Source of the DNA: Streptomyces broussonetiae
Lineage (GTDB): Bacteria > Actinomycetota > Actinomycetes > Streptomycetales > Streptomycetaceae
NCBI RefSeq assembly: GCF_009796285.1
Contig: NZ_CP047020.1
Location: 5,828,001 to 5,892,000, forward strand
Direction of reading: 5' to 3'
DNA length: 64,000 nucleotides
Shown piece after piece: positions 8,005 to 16,254 of this stretch (position 1 is its first letter; every line of letters begins with the position of its first letter). Below the pieces are notes generated by a model, which was given only the letters and a program-made list of their open reading frames with translations, was not told the origin of the DNA and ran no database searches. The position numbers were made by a program, and so were the translations under genes.

Positions 8005-8640
8005 TTACGCCGCCGTCTGCTGCCGGGTCTGCCGTCCCGCAGCCGCGGCGGCGAGCCGCCCCAGCGCCTCGTCGCGATCGCACGGATACGCGCCCAGGGA
8101 CACCTGCCGGGCGACGATCGACCGTTCCGTGCGCATCAGCCGCCAGCCGCGGCGCAGCAGGAACGGCACCGACTTGCGGCCCTCCCGCAGATCCCGCAGG
8201 AAACGCCGGCGGAAGGTGGTCACCGGGCCGCGGCTCAGACACAGCGCGTCCGCGAGCACGCCCAGTTCCCGGCAGCGCTCGACGATCTCCGCCGCGAAGA
8301 CGCCCTCCGCGATGAACAGCGGGGTGCGGCCGATGCGCAGGGTGTCCTCGCCGGTGCGGGCGCTCAGCCCGATGTCGTACACCGGCACAGGCGTCGACCC
8401 GGAGGCGCACAGTCGGGTGATGGCCTCGATCGCGACGTTCGCGTCCCAGGACTCCGGATGGTCCCAGTCGATGTCCGAACTCCCCTCCACCAGGGGCAGT
8501 GTCGGGTCGTCACCCTCCTTGTAGAAGTCGTCCAGGCGCAGCACGGGGAGCCCGGAGCGGGCGGCGACGAGTGACTTGCCCGAGCCCGAGGGGCCGCACA
8601 GCAGCACGACGCGGGCGGGGGACGGAGGATGAATGCTCAC
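8005..8640 (-). CDS. uridine kinase-like P-loop protein
   Basis: 211 residues from the GTG at 8640; longer in-frame starts exist but lack support. Walker A is CGPSGSGKS, followed by LRLDDFYKEGDDP, DWDHPESWD and IAEGVFAAEIV, the pattern of uridine/cytidine kinases and related nucleoside kinases. It probably phosphorylates a pyrimidine nucleoside in the cytoplasm. It is divergent from the small secreted gene at 8768. Sequence after about residue 140 is less typical, so the exact substrate is open. Confidence 0.8.
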   Translation of the reverse strand: MSIHPPSPARVVLLCGPSGSGKSLVAARSGLPVLRLDDFYKEGDDPTLPLVEGSSDIDWDHPESWDANVAIEAITRLCASGSTPVPVYDIGLSARTGEDTLRIGRTPLFIAEGVFAAEIVERCRELGVLADALCLSRGPVTTFRRRFLRDLREGRKSVPFLLRRGWRLMRTERSIVARQVSLGAYPCDRDEALGRLAAAAAGRQTRQQTAA

Positions 8641-8693
8641 GGAACACCAGTTTGACGCATGGTGGGCCGCCTGCCGACCCCGCGGGTCGGCTT

Positions 8694-8722
8694 TTGAGCG
8701 TGACTCCCGCCTCAACTACCCT
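8694..8722 (+). promoter_or_regulatory. vegetative promoter for the secreted protein at 8768
   Basis: TTGAGC (8694-8699), a 17-bp spacer, then TACCCT (8717-8722) matches the HrdB-type consensus well. Transcription would start about 40 bp before the ATG at 8768. Confidence 0.6.
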
Positions 8723-8767
8723 ACGTGTCGACATCATTACCCTGCGCATCATAAGGTGGCACCAGCG

Positions 8768-9172
8768 ATGGCCCGACAGACCTCCCCTCAACACCCCGTC
8801 GCCCAGCGCGCCCTGATCGCCGTCGCGACCGTGGGGGCAGCCCTGGGCGCGGGCGCCGGCACGGCGTACGCGGAGTCGGCCGCACCGGTCGTGCAGGTGC
8901 CCTGGCGCCCGACCTCGCTCGGCAGGATCGACCCTGAGGCGGGCCTGGCGGTCCTCCCCGGCACGGTCGGCTACGCCGTGGGCCCGGCGGCGGGCCTCAA
9001 GCCCAACCCCCTGGCGGGCACGGGCGTCGACCCGCTGGACAACGGGGTGGGCACGCAGCTGGCCGACTTCAAGCCGGTCGGCTCGCGGATGCTGACGTCC
9101 CCGGTCGCCGAGGCCCCGACTCTCGGCGCCCTGCCCGTGGCCGGTCAGGCCCTGGGGGCGGTGGGCCGCTGA
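8768..9172 (+). CDS. small secreted protein
   Basis: 134 residues. A signal peptide (hydrophobic core about 16-34, AYA cleavage site near 37) is followed by a Gly/Pro/Ala-rich mature region with repeated PLAG/TLGALP-like turns. AAGGTGG 8 nt before the ATG fixes the start, although the frame is open further upstream. It is similar in size and composition to the protein at 2483. No domain recognised. Confidence 0.75.
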   Translation: MARQTSPQHPVAQRALIAVATVGAALGAGAGTAYAESAAPVVQVPWRPTSLGRIDPEAGLAVLPGTVGYAVGPAAGLKPNPLAGTGVDPLDNGVGTQLADFKPVGSRMLTSPVAEAPTLGALPVAGQALGAVGR

Positions 9173-9191
9173 AGGCGCGCCGTGAAGCAGT

Positions 9192-9253
9192 GCGGGGAAC
9201 CGCGCGGTCTGCCGGGTGCGACCCGCACCCGGCAGACCGCGGCGGTTCCCCGC
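9192..9253. terminator. long double-stem terminator
   Basis: Inner 17-bp stem (9204-9220 with 9224-9240, 3-nt loop) stacked on an outer 12-bp stem (9192-9203 with 9242-9253) through a single-base bulge. It lies between convergent genes. Confidence 0.9.
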
Positions 9254-9263
9254 CGCCGTCCTG

Positions 9264-10148
9264 TCAGTAGGACGACCCGGACGCGCCCAGCGACCCGGTC
9301 GGGTGCCACACCGTCTTCGTCTCCAGGAACGCCGTCATCCGGTCGGTCCCGGGCGTCTCGAAGTAATCCACAGCCTGTGGACGCAGGACCCGCTTGAGGT
9401 TGTCGGCGGCGGCGATCTCCAGCTCCTTCGCCAGCACCTCGTCGGCGCCCGCGAGGTCGATCGCGTTGACGTCCTGGTGCGCGGCCAGCGGAGCCGCGAT
9501 CTCCGAAGTGCGGCCGGACAGGACGTTGACCACGCCGCCCGGCACGTCGGACGTGGCCAGGACCTCGCCCAGGGAGAGGGCGGGCAGGGGGGACTTCTCG
9601 CTCGCGATCACGACCGCCGTGTTGCCCGTCGCGATCACCGGGGCCAGGACGGAGACCAGGCCGAGGAACGACGACTCCTGCGGGGCCAGGACGGCCACCA
9701 CGCCCGTCGGCTCGGGGGAGGAGAGGTTGAAGAACGGGCCCGCGACCGGGTTGGCGCCGCCGGTCACCTGGGCGATCTTGTCGGTCCAGCCGGCGTACCA
9801 GACCCAGCGGTCGATCGTGGCGTCCACGACCGCCGCCGCTTTCGACTTCGACAGGCCCTCGGCGTCGGCGACCTCGCGCACGAACTGCTCGCGGCGGCCC
9901 TCCAGCATCTCCGCGACGCGGTAGAGGACCTGGCCGCGGTTGTACGCCGTGGCGCCGGACCAGCCGCCGAACGCCTTGCGCGCGGCGACCACGGCGTCCC
10001 GGGCGTCCTTGCGGGAGGACTGCGGAGCGTTCGCCAGCCAGTTGCCCTTCGAGTCCGTCACCTCGTACACCCGGCCGCTCTCGGAACGCGGGAACTTCCC
10101 GCCGACGTACAGCTTGTAGGTCTTGAAGACGCTCAGACGGTCAGACAT
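9264..10148 (-). CDS. truncated aldehyde dehydrogenase-like protein lacking the catalytic residues
   Basis: 294 residues, against about 480 for an active enzyme. The N-terminal NAD-binding half is recognisable (LYVGGKFPRSESG, AFGGWSGATAYNRGQVLYRVAEML, GVVAVLAPQESSFLGLVSVLAPVIATGNT, PGGVVNVLSG). The ELGGK glutamate and the GQxC catalytic cysteine region are absent. Its ATG overlaps the stop of the upstream full-length dehydrogenase by 8 bp (ATGTCTGA), so the two are translationally coupled. Probably a non-catalytic partner subunit rather than a decaying pseudogene, because the frame is clean. Confidence 0.8.
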   Translation of the reverse strand: MSDRLSVFKTYKLYVGGKFPRSESGRVYEVTDSKGNWLANAPQSSRKDARDAVVAARKAFGGWSGATAYNRGQVLYRVAEMLEGRREQFVREVADAEGLSKSKAAAVVDATIDRWVWYAGWTDKIAQVTGGANPVAGPFFNLSSPEPTGVVAVLAPQESSFLGLVSVLAPVIATGNTAVVIASEKSPLPALSLGEVLATSDVPGGVVNVLSGRTSEIAAPLAAHQDVNAIDLAGADEVLAKELEIAAADNLKRVLRPQAVDYFETPGTDRMTAFLETKTVWHPTGSLGASGSSY

Positions 10149-11592
10149 CGAGGTAAGCCTCCAGGCCGTGGCGGCCGCCCTCGCGGCCGAAGCCCGACTC
10201 CTTGTAACCGCCGAACGGCGAGGTCGGATCGAACTTGTTGAACGTGTTGGACCAGACGACACCCGCGCGCAGCTTGTTCGCGACGGCGAGGATCCGGGAG
10301 CCCTTCTCCGTCCAGATGCCCGCGGACAGGCCGTACTGGGTGTTGTTGGCCTTGGCGACGGCCTCGTCCGGGGTGCGGAAGGTGAGGACGGACAGCACCG
10401 GGCCGAAGATCTCGTCGCGGGCGATGGTGTGCGCCTGGGTGACGTTGGTGAAGAGCGTCGGGGCGAACCAGTAGCCGCTGTCCGGGAGTTCACAGGCCGG
10501 GGACCAGCGCTCGGCGCCCTCCGTCTCGCCCTGCTCGGCCAGCGCGGTGATCCGGGCCAGCTGCTCGGCGGAGTTGATCGCACCGATGTCGGTGTTCTTG
10601 TCCAGCGGGTCGCCGAGGCGCAGGGTGGACAGGCGACGCTTGAGGGAGTCCAGCAGCTCGTCCTGGATCGACTCCTGGACCAGCAGGCGGCTGCCCGCGC
10701 AGCACACCTGGCCCTGGTTGAAGAAGATGCCGGTCACGATGCCCTCGACGGCCTGGTCGATGGGGGCGTCGTCGAAGACGATGTTCGCGCCCTTGCCGCC
10801 CAGCTCGAGGGTGAGCTTCTTCCGCGTGCCCGCGACCGTGCGCGCGATCTCCTTGCCCACGGCCGTCGAACCCGTGAAGGCGACCTTGTTGACGTCCGGG
10901 TGCGCGACGAGGGCCGCGCCCGCGTCGCCGTAGCCGGGAAGGATGTTGACGACACCCTTGGGCAGGCCCGCCTGGCGGCAGATGTCCGCGAAGAACAGCG
11001 CCGACAGGGGCGTGGTCTCCGCGGGCTTGAGGACGACCGTGTTGCCGGTCGCCAGCGCCGGGGCGATCTTCCACGCCAGCATGAGGAGGGGGAAGTTCCA
11101 CGGGATGACCTGCCCGGCCACGCCCAGCGGCTGCGGGTTCGCGCCGAAGCCCGCGTGGTCGAGCTTGTCGGCCCAGCCCGCGTAGTAGAAGAAGTGGGCC
11201 GCGACCAGGGGGAGGTCGGCGTCCCGCGTCTCCTTGATCGGCTTGCCGTTGTCCAGCGTCTCCAGGACAGCCAGCTCCCGGCTGCGCTCCTGGACGATGC
11301 GGGCGATGCGGAACAGGTACTTGGCGCGCTCGGAGCCCGGCAGCGCGGACCACTTCTCGAACGCCCTGCGGGCGGCCTTGACGGCGCGGTCGACGTCCTC
11401 GGCACCGGCCTGGGCGACCTCCGACAGCACCTCTTCCGTGCTGGGGCTGACCGTCTTGAAGACCTTGCCGTCGGCCGCCTCGACGAACTCGCCGTCGATG
11501 AACAGGCCGTAGGAGGGGGCGATGTCGACGACCGAGCGGGACTCGGGCGCCGGTGCGTACGCGAATGCGGAAGGCTTGTTTTCCATGTTCAT
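10141..11592 (-). CDS. NAD-dependent aldehyde dehydrogenase
   Basis: 483 residues, full-length ALDH superfamily. Visible are the oxyanion Asn in PWNFP (166), the NAD motif FTGSTAVGK (239-247), the general base Glu263 in LELGGK, the nucleophile Cys297 in GQVCCAG, and EIFGPV. It starts 6 bp after the deoC stop, so it shares the deoC message. The context suggests oxidation of the acetaldehyde released by deoxyribose-phosphate aldolase, but the specificity is inferred only from that. No good Shine-Dalgarno precedes either candidate ATG (11592 or 11586), consistent with coupling. Confidence 0.93.
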   Translation of the reverse strand: MNMENKPSAFAYAPAPESRSVVDIAPSYGLFIDGEFVEAADGKVFKTVSPSTEEVLSEVAQAGAEDVDRAVKAARRAFEKWSALPGSERAKYLFRIARIVQERSRELAVLETLDNGKPIKETRDADLPLVAAHFFYYAGWADKLDHAGFGANPQPLGVAGQVIPWNFPLLMLAWKIAPALATGNTVVLKPAETTPLSALFFADICRQAGLPKGVVNILPGYGDAGAALVAHPDVNKVAFTGSTAVGKEIARTVAGTRKKLTLELGGKGANIVFDDAPIDQAVEGIVTGIFFNQGQVCCAGSRLLVQESIQDELLDSLKRRLSTLRLGDPLDKNTDIGAINSAEQLARITALAEQGETEGAERWSPACELPDSGYWFAPTLFTNVTQAHTIARDEIFGPVLSVLTFRTPDEAVAKANNTQYGLSAGIWTEKGSRILAVANKLRAGVVWSNTFNKFDPTSPFGGYKESGFGREGGRHGLEAYLDV

Positions 11593-11598
11593 GGGGTC

Positions 11599-12564
11599 TC
11601 AGTCCACCGTGACGTAGTCGGGGCCGGAGTAGCGGCCGGTGGCCAGCTTCTGACGCTGCATGAGCAGGTCGTTCAGGAGCGAGGAGGCTCCGAAGCGGAA
11701 CCAGTGGTTGTCCAGCCAGTCCTCGCCCGCGGTCTCGTTGACCAGGACCAGGAACTTGATGGCGTCCTTGGTGGTGCGGATGCCGCCGGCGGGCTTCACG
11801 CCGACCTGGACGCCGGTCTGCGCGCGGAAGTCCCGCACGGCCTCCAGCATCAGCAGCGTGTTGGCGGGGGTGGCGTTGACCGCGACCTTGCCCGTCGAGG
11901 TCTTGATGAAGTCGGCGCCGGCGATCATGCCGAGCCAGGAGGCGCGGCGGATGTTGTCGTACGTCGACAGCTCGCCGGTCTCGAAGATGACCTTCAGCCG
12001 GGCACTGGTGCCGCAGGCCTGCTTCACGGCGACGATCTCGTCGTGGACCTTGAGGTACTTGCCGGCCAGGAACGCGCCCCGGTCGATGACCATGTCGATC
12101 TCGTCGGCGCCCGCGGCGACGGCCTCGCGGACGTCGGCCAGCTTCACGTCGAGGGCGGCGCGGCCGGCCGGGAAGGCGGTGGCGACGGAGGCGACCTTCA
12201 CGCCGGAGCCGGCGACGGCCTCCTTGGCGACGGCCACCATGTCGGGGTAGACGCAGACGGCCGCCGTGGTCGGGGTCGTCCGGTCCGTCGGGTCCGGGTG
12301 GGCCGCCTTGGCGCCGAGCGCCCGGACCTTGCCCGGGGTGTCCGCGCCTTCCAGCGTCGTCAGGTCGACCATCGAGATGGCGAGGTCGATGGCGTACGCC
12401 TTCGCGGTGGTCTTGATGGAACGGGTGCCGAGGGACGCGGCGCGCGCCTCCAGGCCGACCGCGTCGACGCCGGGCAGCCCATGGAGGAAGCGGCGCAGCG
12501 TGCTGTCGGACGCGGTGACGTCGGCGAGAGCGTGTGCTGTGGGTGCGGTAGTGGGCATGGTCAC
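11599..12564 (-). CDS. deoC: deoxyribose-phosphate aldolase
   Basis: Cleaves 2-deoxyribose-5-phosphate to glyceraldehyde-3-phosphate and acetaldehyde. 321 residues from the GTG at 12564; an ATG two codons later is possible. Class I aldolase residues are present: Asp157 in DEIDMVID, the Schiff-base Lys221 in DFIKTSTGK, and Lys257 in GVKPAGGIRT. First gene of deoC-ALDH-ALDH. A -10-like TATGCT (12576-12571) sits 6 nt before the GTG, so translation may be leaderless. The palindrome shared with add and the PNP gene lies 1 bp upstream of that hexamer. Confidence 0.95.
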   Translation of the reverse strand: MTMPTTAPTAHALADVTASDSTLRRFLHGLPGVDAVGLEARAASLGTRSIKTTAKAYAIDLAISMVDLTTLEGADTPGKVRALGAKAAHPDPTDRTTPTTAAVCVYPDMVAVAKEAVAGSGVKVASVATAFPAGRAALDVKLADVREAVAAGADEIDMVIDRGAFLAGKYLKVHDEIVAVKQACGTSARLKVIFETGELSTYDNIRRASWLGMIAGADFIKTSTGKVAVNATPANTLLMLEAVRDFRAQTGVQVGVKPAGGIRTTKDAIKFLVLVNETAGEDWLDNHWFRFGASSLLNDLLMQRQKLATGRYSGPDYVTVD

Positions 12565-12577
12565 CAGACGAGCATAT

Positions 12578-12589
12578 CTACGCGCGTAG
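12578..12589. promoter_or_regulatory. operator-like palindrome CTACGCGCGTAG upstream of deoC
   Basis: Identical to the sites at 1117 and 16170. It lies between the presumed -35 and -10 regions of the deoC promoter, so a bound protein would block RNA polymerase. Confidence 0.75.
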
Positions 12590-12705
12590 CGAATGTATAC
12601 CCCCGGGATGGTCCCGGCTGCTCATCTCTCGTCCGGATGTCACGGATGAGCGCCGGTGTCGGGGCGCGTGGGGCACAGCGGTCCCGGTCGTGGAGAATCG
12701 GCACC

Positions 12706-13416
12706 ATGACGACCCCGGACCACCAGTCACCCGCGCCGCAGCCCCCGCTGCCCGTCGCGAAGGACCGGATCTACCGCTCGCCCATGGCACTGGCGGGCGG
12801 CGTGCTGCTGCTCGCCGTCATCGCCTGGCTGGGCTTCGACGCCCTGATCCAGGGGCGCGGACGTACGCCGTGGCTGGCGCTCGCCGGGATGATCCTGGTG
12901 GTGCCGCTGGTGATCGCCTTCACGCTCCGCCCGGCGGTCTTCGCCGGCGAGGACCGGCTGCGCATCCGCAACCCGTTCCGGGTGATCGGCATTCCCTGGG
13001 GTGAGATCGCCGCACTGCGGTCCGGCTACTCCAACGAGGTCGTCGACAAGGCGGGCCGCAAGTACCAGCTGTGGGCCCTGCCCGTCTCGCTGCGCGGCCG
13101 CAAGAAGGCGGAGGCGCGCAAGGCGCGGGCGGCGGCGGACGCGGCACGCGGCGACCGGCCCGCCGGCCGGGGCCTCGGCGGCCTGGGCGCCGGCGGCATG
13201 GGCCTTTTCGGGGGCGGCGCTGGCGGCTCCATCACCCCGACCGGTGCGACCCGCGCGGAGACCGACCAGGCCATGGACGACCTGCGCGAGCTGCTGGAGC
13301 AGCGCGGCGAGGCCGAGTCGGCGCAGGGGGAGATCAGCGTGCGCTGGGCGTACGAGGTGGCCGCGCCGGTGGTGGCGGGTGCGGTGCTGATGGTGATTCT
13401 GTTCGCCGTGCACTGA
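12706..13416 (+). CDS. PH-domain membrane protein
   Basis: 236 residues. Two membrane segments are near the N-terminus (about 26-45 and 55-75). A short PH/YdbT-like domain follows (AGEDRLRIRNPFRVIGIPWGEI... LWALPVSLRGR), then a Gly-rich linker and a final hydrophobic segment (APVVAGAVLMVILFAV). GGAG lies 10 nt before the ATG. Divergent from deoC. Function unknown; such proteins are widespread in actinobacteria. Confidence 0.8.
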   Translation: MTTPDHQSPAPQPPLPVAKDRIYRSPMALAGGVLLLAVIAWLGFDALIQGRGRTPWLALAGMILVVPLVIAFTLRPAVFAGEDRLRIRNPFRVIGIPWGEIAALRSGYSNEVVDKAGRKYQLWALPVSLRGRKKAEARKARAAADAARGDRPAGRGLGGLGAGGMGLFGGGAGGSITPTGATRAETDQAMDDLRELLEQRGEAESAQGEISVRWAYEVAAPVVAGAVLMVILFAVH

Positions 13417-13594
13417 GGTGAAGGGGGCGCACTGCGGACCACGTCCGACCGACGCTTCGGGCGAAGGCGGTCCAGGCGGCGGGCGAGGGTGGCAGTGGGG
13501 CCCGCGGTGTTCTCGGGGTCGCGGACGTGGACGGTCGGGGGGCTGTTTCGAGGCGGGCACCGTTCGTGCCGCCGCTGAAACTCCTTTTGAAAAC

Positions 13595-13619
13595 GGGGTG
13601 CCCCGGAACAGGGCACCCC
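13595..13619 (-). terminator. terminator of the phosphohexomutase gene
   Basis: GGGGTGCCC (13595-13603) pairs with 13611-13619. Reading on the minus strand the stem is followed by GTTTTC, a typical intrinsic terminator just past the stop at 13636. Confidence 0.8.
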
Positions 13620-13635
13620 ATCGATGTCGTACGGC

Positions 13636-15267
13636 TCAGATGCCGGCGGCCGCCGACAGGTCCCGCTTGATCGCGGTGAGCAGCTCCGTCGCGCGGGCGT
13701 GCGCGACCGGCAGGCCGGCGTGCGTGGCGACCGGGACGACGACCTCCAGGTAGCACTTGAGCTTGGGCTCCGTGCCGCTCGGGCGGACGATCACGCGGGC
13801 GCCGTCGAGGGTGTAGCGCAGGCCGTCGGTGGGCGGCAGCCGGTCCGTACCCTGCGTCAGGTCCTCGGCGCGCGTGATGGCCAGGCCCGCCAGCTCGGTC
13901 GGCGGCTGCTCGCGCAGGCGGCGCATCGCGTCGGCGATCAGCGAGAGGTCCTGGACCCGGACCGAGAGCTGGTCGGTGGCGTGCAGGCCGTGCTCCACGG
14001 CGAGGTCGTCGAGGAGGTCGAGGAGGGTGCGGCCCTCCTCCTTGAGCTGCGAGGCCAGTTCGGTGATCAGCAGCGCGGCGGTGATGCCGTCCTTGTCGCG
14101 CACGCCCTCGGGGTCCACGCAGTAGCCGAGGGCCTCCTCGTAGCCGTAGCGCAGGCCGTCCACGCGGGCGATCCACTTGAAGCCGGTCAGCGTCTCCTCG
14201 TACGGCAGCCCCGCCTTCTCGGCGATGCGGCCGAGGAGGGAGGAGGAGACGATCGACTCGGCGAAGACGCCCCGCGCGCCCCGGCGGACCAGGTGGGCGG
14301 CGAGCAGCGCGCCGACCTCGTCGCCGCGCAGCATCCGCCACTCGCCGCCGTCCCTGACGGCCACCGCACAGCGGTCGGCGTCGGGGTCGTTGGCGATGAC
14401 CAGGTCGGGGTCGGTGGCGCGGGCCCGGGCGAAGGACAGGTCCATCGCGCCCGGCTCCTCCGGGTTGGGGAAGGCGACCGTGGGGAAGTCCGGGTCGGGC
14501 TCGGCCTGCTCGGCGACCAGCACCGGCTCGGGGAAGCCGGCCCGGGCGAACGCGGCCAGCAGGACGTCCTTGCCGACGCCGTGCATGGCCGTGTAGACCG
14601 TGCGGGCGGTGCGCGGGGAGCCGTCGGCCAGGACCGCGTCCGTACGCGCCAGGTAGGCCTCCAGGACCGACTCGTCCAGGATCTCCCAGCCGGAGTCCGG
14701 GCGCGGCACGTCGTGCAGCGAGGCGATCGCGTCGATCTCGGCGGCGATCCCCGCGTCGGCGGGCGGCACGATCTGGGAGCCGTCGCCGAGGTACACCTTG
14801 TAGCCGTTGTCCCGGGGCGGGTTGTGGCTGGCGGTGACCTCGACGCCCGCGACCGCGCCGAGGTGCCGTACGGCGAAGGCGAGGACCGGGGTGGGCAGCG
14901 GGCGGGGGAGCACGGCGGCGCGCAGGCCGGCGCCGGTCATCACGGCGGCCGTGTCCCGGGCGAAGTCGGCGGACTTGTGGCGGGCGTCGTAGCCGATGAC
15001 GACGAGCCCGCCGCTTGGGCCCTGCTTCTTCAGGTACGCGGCGAGGCCGGCGGCGGCGCGGATGACGACGCTGCGGTTCATGCGCATGGGGCCGGCCCCG
15101 AGTTCGCCGCGCAGGCCTGCCGTGCCGAACTGGAGGGTGCCGCTGAAGCGGGCCGCCAGTTCGCTCACGTCGCCGGCGTCGATCAGCTCGGCCAGTTCGT
15201 CGCGAGTCTCCCGGTCGGGATCCTCGGCGAGCCACACCTTGGCCCGGGCGGTCAGATCGTCGTGCAC
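13636..15267 (-). CDS. phosphohexomutase family (phosphomannomutase or phosphopentomutase)
   Basis: 543 residues from the GTG at 15267. The alpha-D-phosphohexomutase signature is intact: phosphoserine loop TASHNPP with Ser147, metal loop DPDADR, a sugar-binding GEE-like region, and a C-terminal RPSGTEPK phosphate-binding loop. It follows the phosphorylase gene by 52 bp on the same strand, so the natural substrate may be ribose-1-phosphate or deoxyribose-1-phosphate, linking PNP to DeoC. Annotated relatives are usually called phosphomannomutase. Family certain; substrate inferred from context. Confidence 0.88.
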   Translation of the reverse strand: MHDDLTARAKVWLAEDPDRETRDELAELIDAGDVSELAARFSGTLQFGTAGLRGELGAGPMRMNRSVVIRAAAGLAAYLKKQGPSGGLVVIGYDARHKSADFARDTAAVMTGAGLRAAVLPRPLPTPVLAFAVRHLGAVAGVEVTASHNPPRDNGYKVYLGDGSQIVPPADAGIAAEIDAIASLHDVPRPDSGWEILDESVLEAYLARTDAVLADGSPRTARTVYTAMHGVGKDVLLAAFARAGFPEPVLVAEQAEPDPDFPTVAFPNPEEPGAMDLSFARARATDPDLVIANDPDADRCAVAVRDGGEWRMLRGDEVGALLAAHLVRRGARGVFAESIVSSSLLGRIAEKAGLPYEETLTGFKWIARVDGLRYGYEEALGYCVDPEGVRDKDGITAALLITELASQLKEEGRTLLDLLDDLAVEHGLHATDQLSVRVQDLSLIADAMRRLREQPPTELAGLAITRAEDLTQGTDRLPPTDGLRYTLDGARVIVRPSGTEPKLKCYLEVVVPVATHAGLPVAHARATELLTAIKRDLSAAAGI

Positions 15268-15319
15268 TTTGGGATCAACCTCTCCTGGTCTCCGCGCTAC
15301 CGCGATGTCCGCGAACTGC

Positions 15320-16144
15320 TCAGATCCTGCCCAGCACCTGCGCCAGCAGCTGGCCCATCCGCGATGCCGAGTCACGGCCGGCCTGCAGGACCTCCTCGTG
15401 GTTGAGGGGCTCGCCGGTCATGCCGGCCGCCAGGTTGGTGACCAGGGAGATGCCCAGCACCTCGGCACCCGCCTCACGCGCGGCGATGGCCTCGAGGACC
15501 GTGGACATGCCGACCAGGTCCGCGCCGATGGTGCGGGCCATGCGGATCTCGGCCGGGGTCTCGTAGTGCGGGCCGGGGAACTGTGCGTAGACGCCCTCCT
15601 CCAGGGAGGGGTCCACCTCCTTGCACAGGGTGCGCAGGCGAGGGGAGTAGAGGTCCGTCAGGTCGACGAAGTTGGCGCCGACGATCGGGGACGTGGCCGT
15701 CAGGTTGATGTGGTCGCTGATCAGGACCGGCTGGCCGGGGCGCATGCCCTCGCGCAGGCCGCCGCAGCCGTTGGTGAGCACCACGGTCTTGCAGCCGGCG
15801 GCCACCGCGGTGCGCACGCCGTGGGCGACGGCGGCGACGCCGCGGCCCTCGTAGTAGTGCGTGCGGCCCAGGAAGACCAGCGCGCGCTTGTCACCGAAGG
15901 AGTACGAGCGGATCGTGCCGCCGTGCCCCTGGACGGCCGGCGGCGGGAAGCCGGGCAGCTCGGTGACCTGGAACTCGGCGTCGGGTGCGCCCAGGGCGTC
16001 GACGGCCGGAGCCCAGCCGGAGCCCATCACGAGGGCGACGTCGTGGGTCTCGGCGCCGGTGAGTTCGCGCAGGCGCGCGGCGGCGGCGTCGGCGGCGGCG
16101 TACGGGTCGCCCTGGATGTCGTCCGGAAGAAGAGATGCGTTCAC
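15320..16144 (-). CDS. purine nucleoside phosphorylase
   Basis: Phosphorolysis of inosine and guanosine (and deoxy forms) to base plus ribose-1-phosphate. The trimeric PNP family is recognised by GSGW, GRTHYYEG, TNGCGG, GPHYETPAE, GMSTVLEA and TNLAAG. The Glu and Asn that read 6-oxopurines are present. The start is placed at the GTG of VNASLLPDD (274 residues); longer in-frame starts run into the promoter. A -10-like TACCCT lies 7 nt upstream of that GTG, suggesting leaderless translation. Probably co-transcribed with the mutase. Confidence 0.93.
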   Translation of the reverse strand: MNASLLPDDIQGDPYAAADAAAARLRELTGAETHDVALVMGSGWAPAVDALGAPDAEFQVTELPGFPPPAVQGHGGTIRSYSFGDKRALVFLGRTHYYEGRGVAAVAHGVRTAVAAGCKTVVLTNGCGGLREGMRPGQPVLISDHINLTATSPIVGANFVDLTDLYSPRLRTLCKEVDPSLEEGVYAQFPGPHYETPAEIRMARTIGADLVGMSTVLEAIAAREAGAEVLGISLVTNLAAGMTGEPLNHEEVLQAGRDSASRMGQLLAQVLGRI

Positions 16145-16169
16145 GCCGACGAGGGTAGCTCGTCTTCGC

Positions 16170-16181
16170 CTACGCGCGTAG
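16170..16181. promoter_or_regulatory. operator-like palindrome CTACGCGCGTAG upstream of the PNP gene
   Basis: Third copy of the 12-bp palindrome. It lies 12 bp upstream of the TACCCT -10-like hexamer (16157-16152 on the minus strand), thus over the spacer/-35 region. Confidence 0.75.
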
Positions 16182-16254
16182 ATGACAGACCTCACGGGAT
16201 GGCGATCGTTGTCTTGTCGTTTCCAACGAAAGCGGGCCCCGTGGGCCAGGGCCG

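Noticed and set aside
10123..12705. Very long open frame on the + strand running through the deoC-ALDH operon into the PH-domain gene
   Set aside because: It is the antisense shadow of GC-rich genes; residues before 12706 show no domain and the real start is the ATG at 12706 with GGAG upstream.
13334..15235. A 633-residue minus-strand frame over the phosphohexomutase gene
   Set aside because: Arg/Pro-rich composition without motifs; the overlapping frame carries the complete mutase signature.
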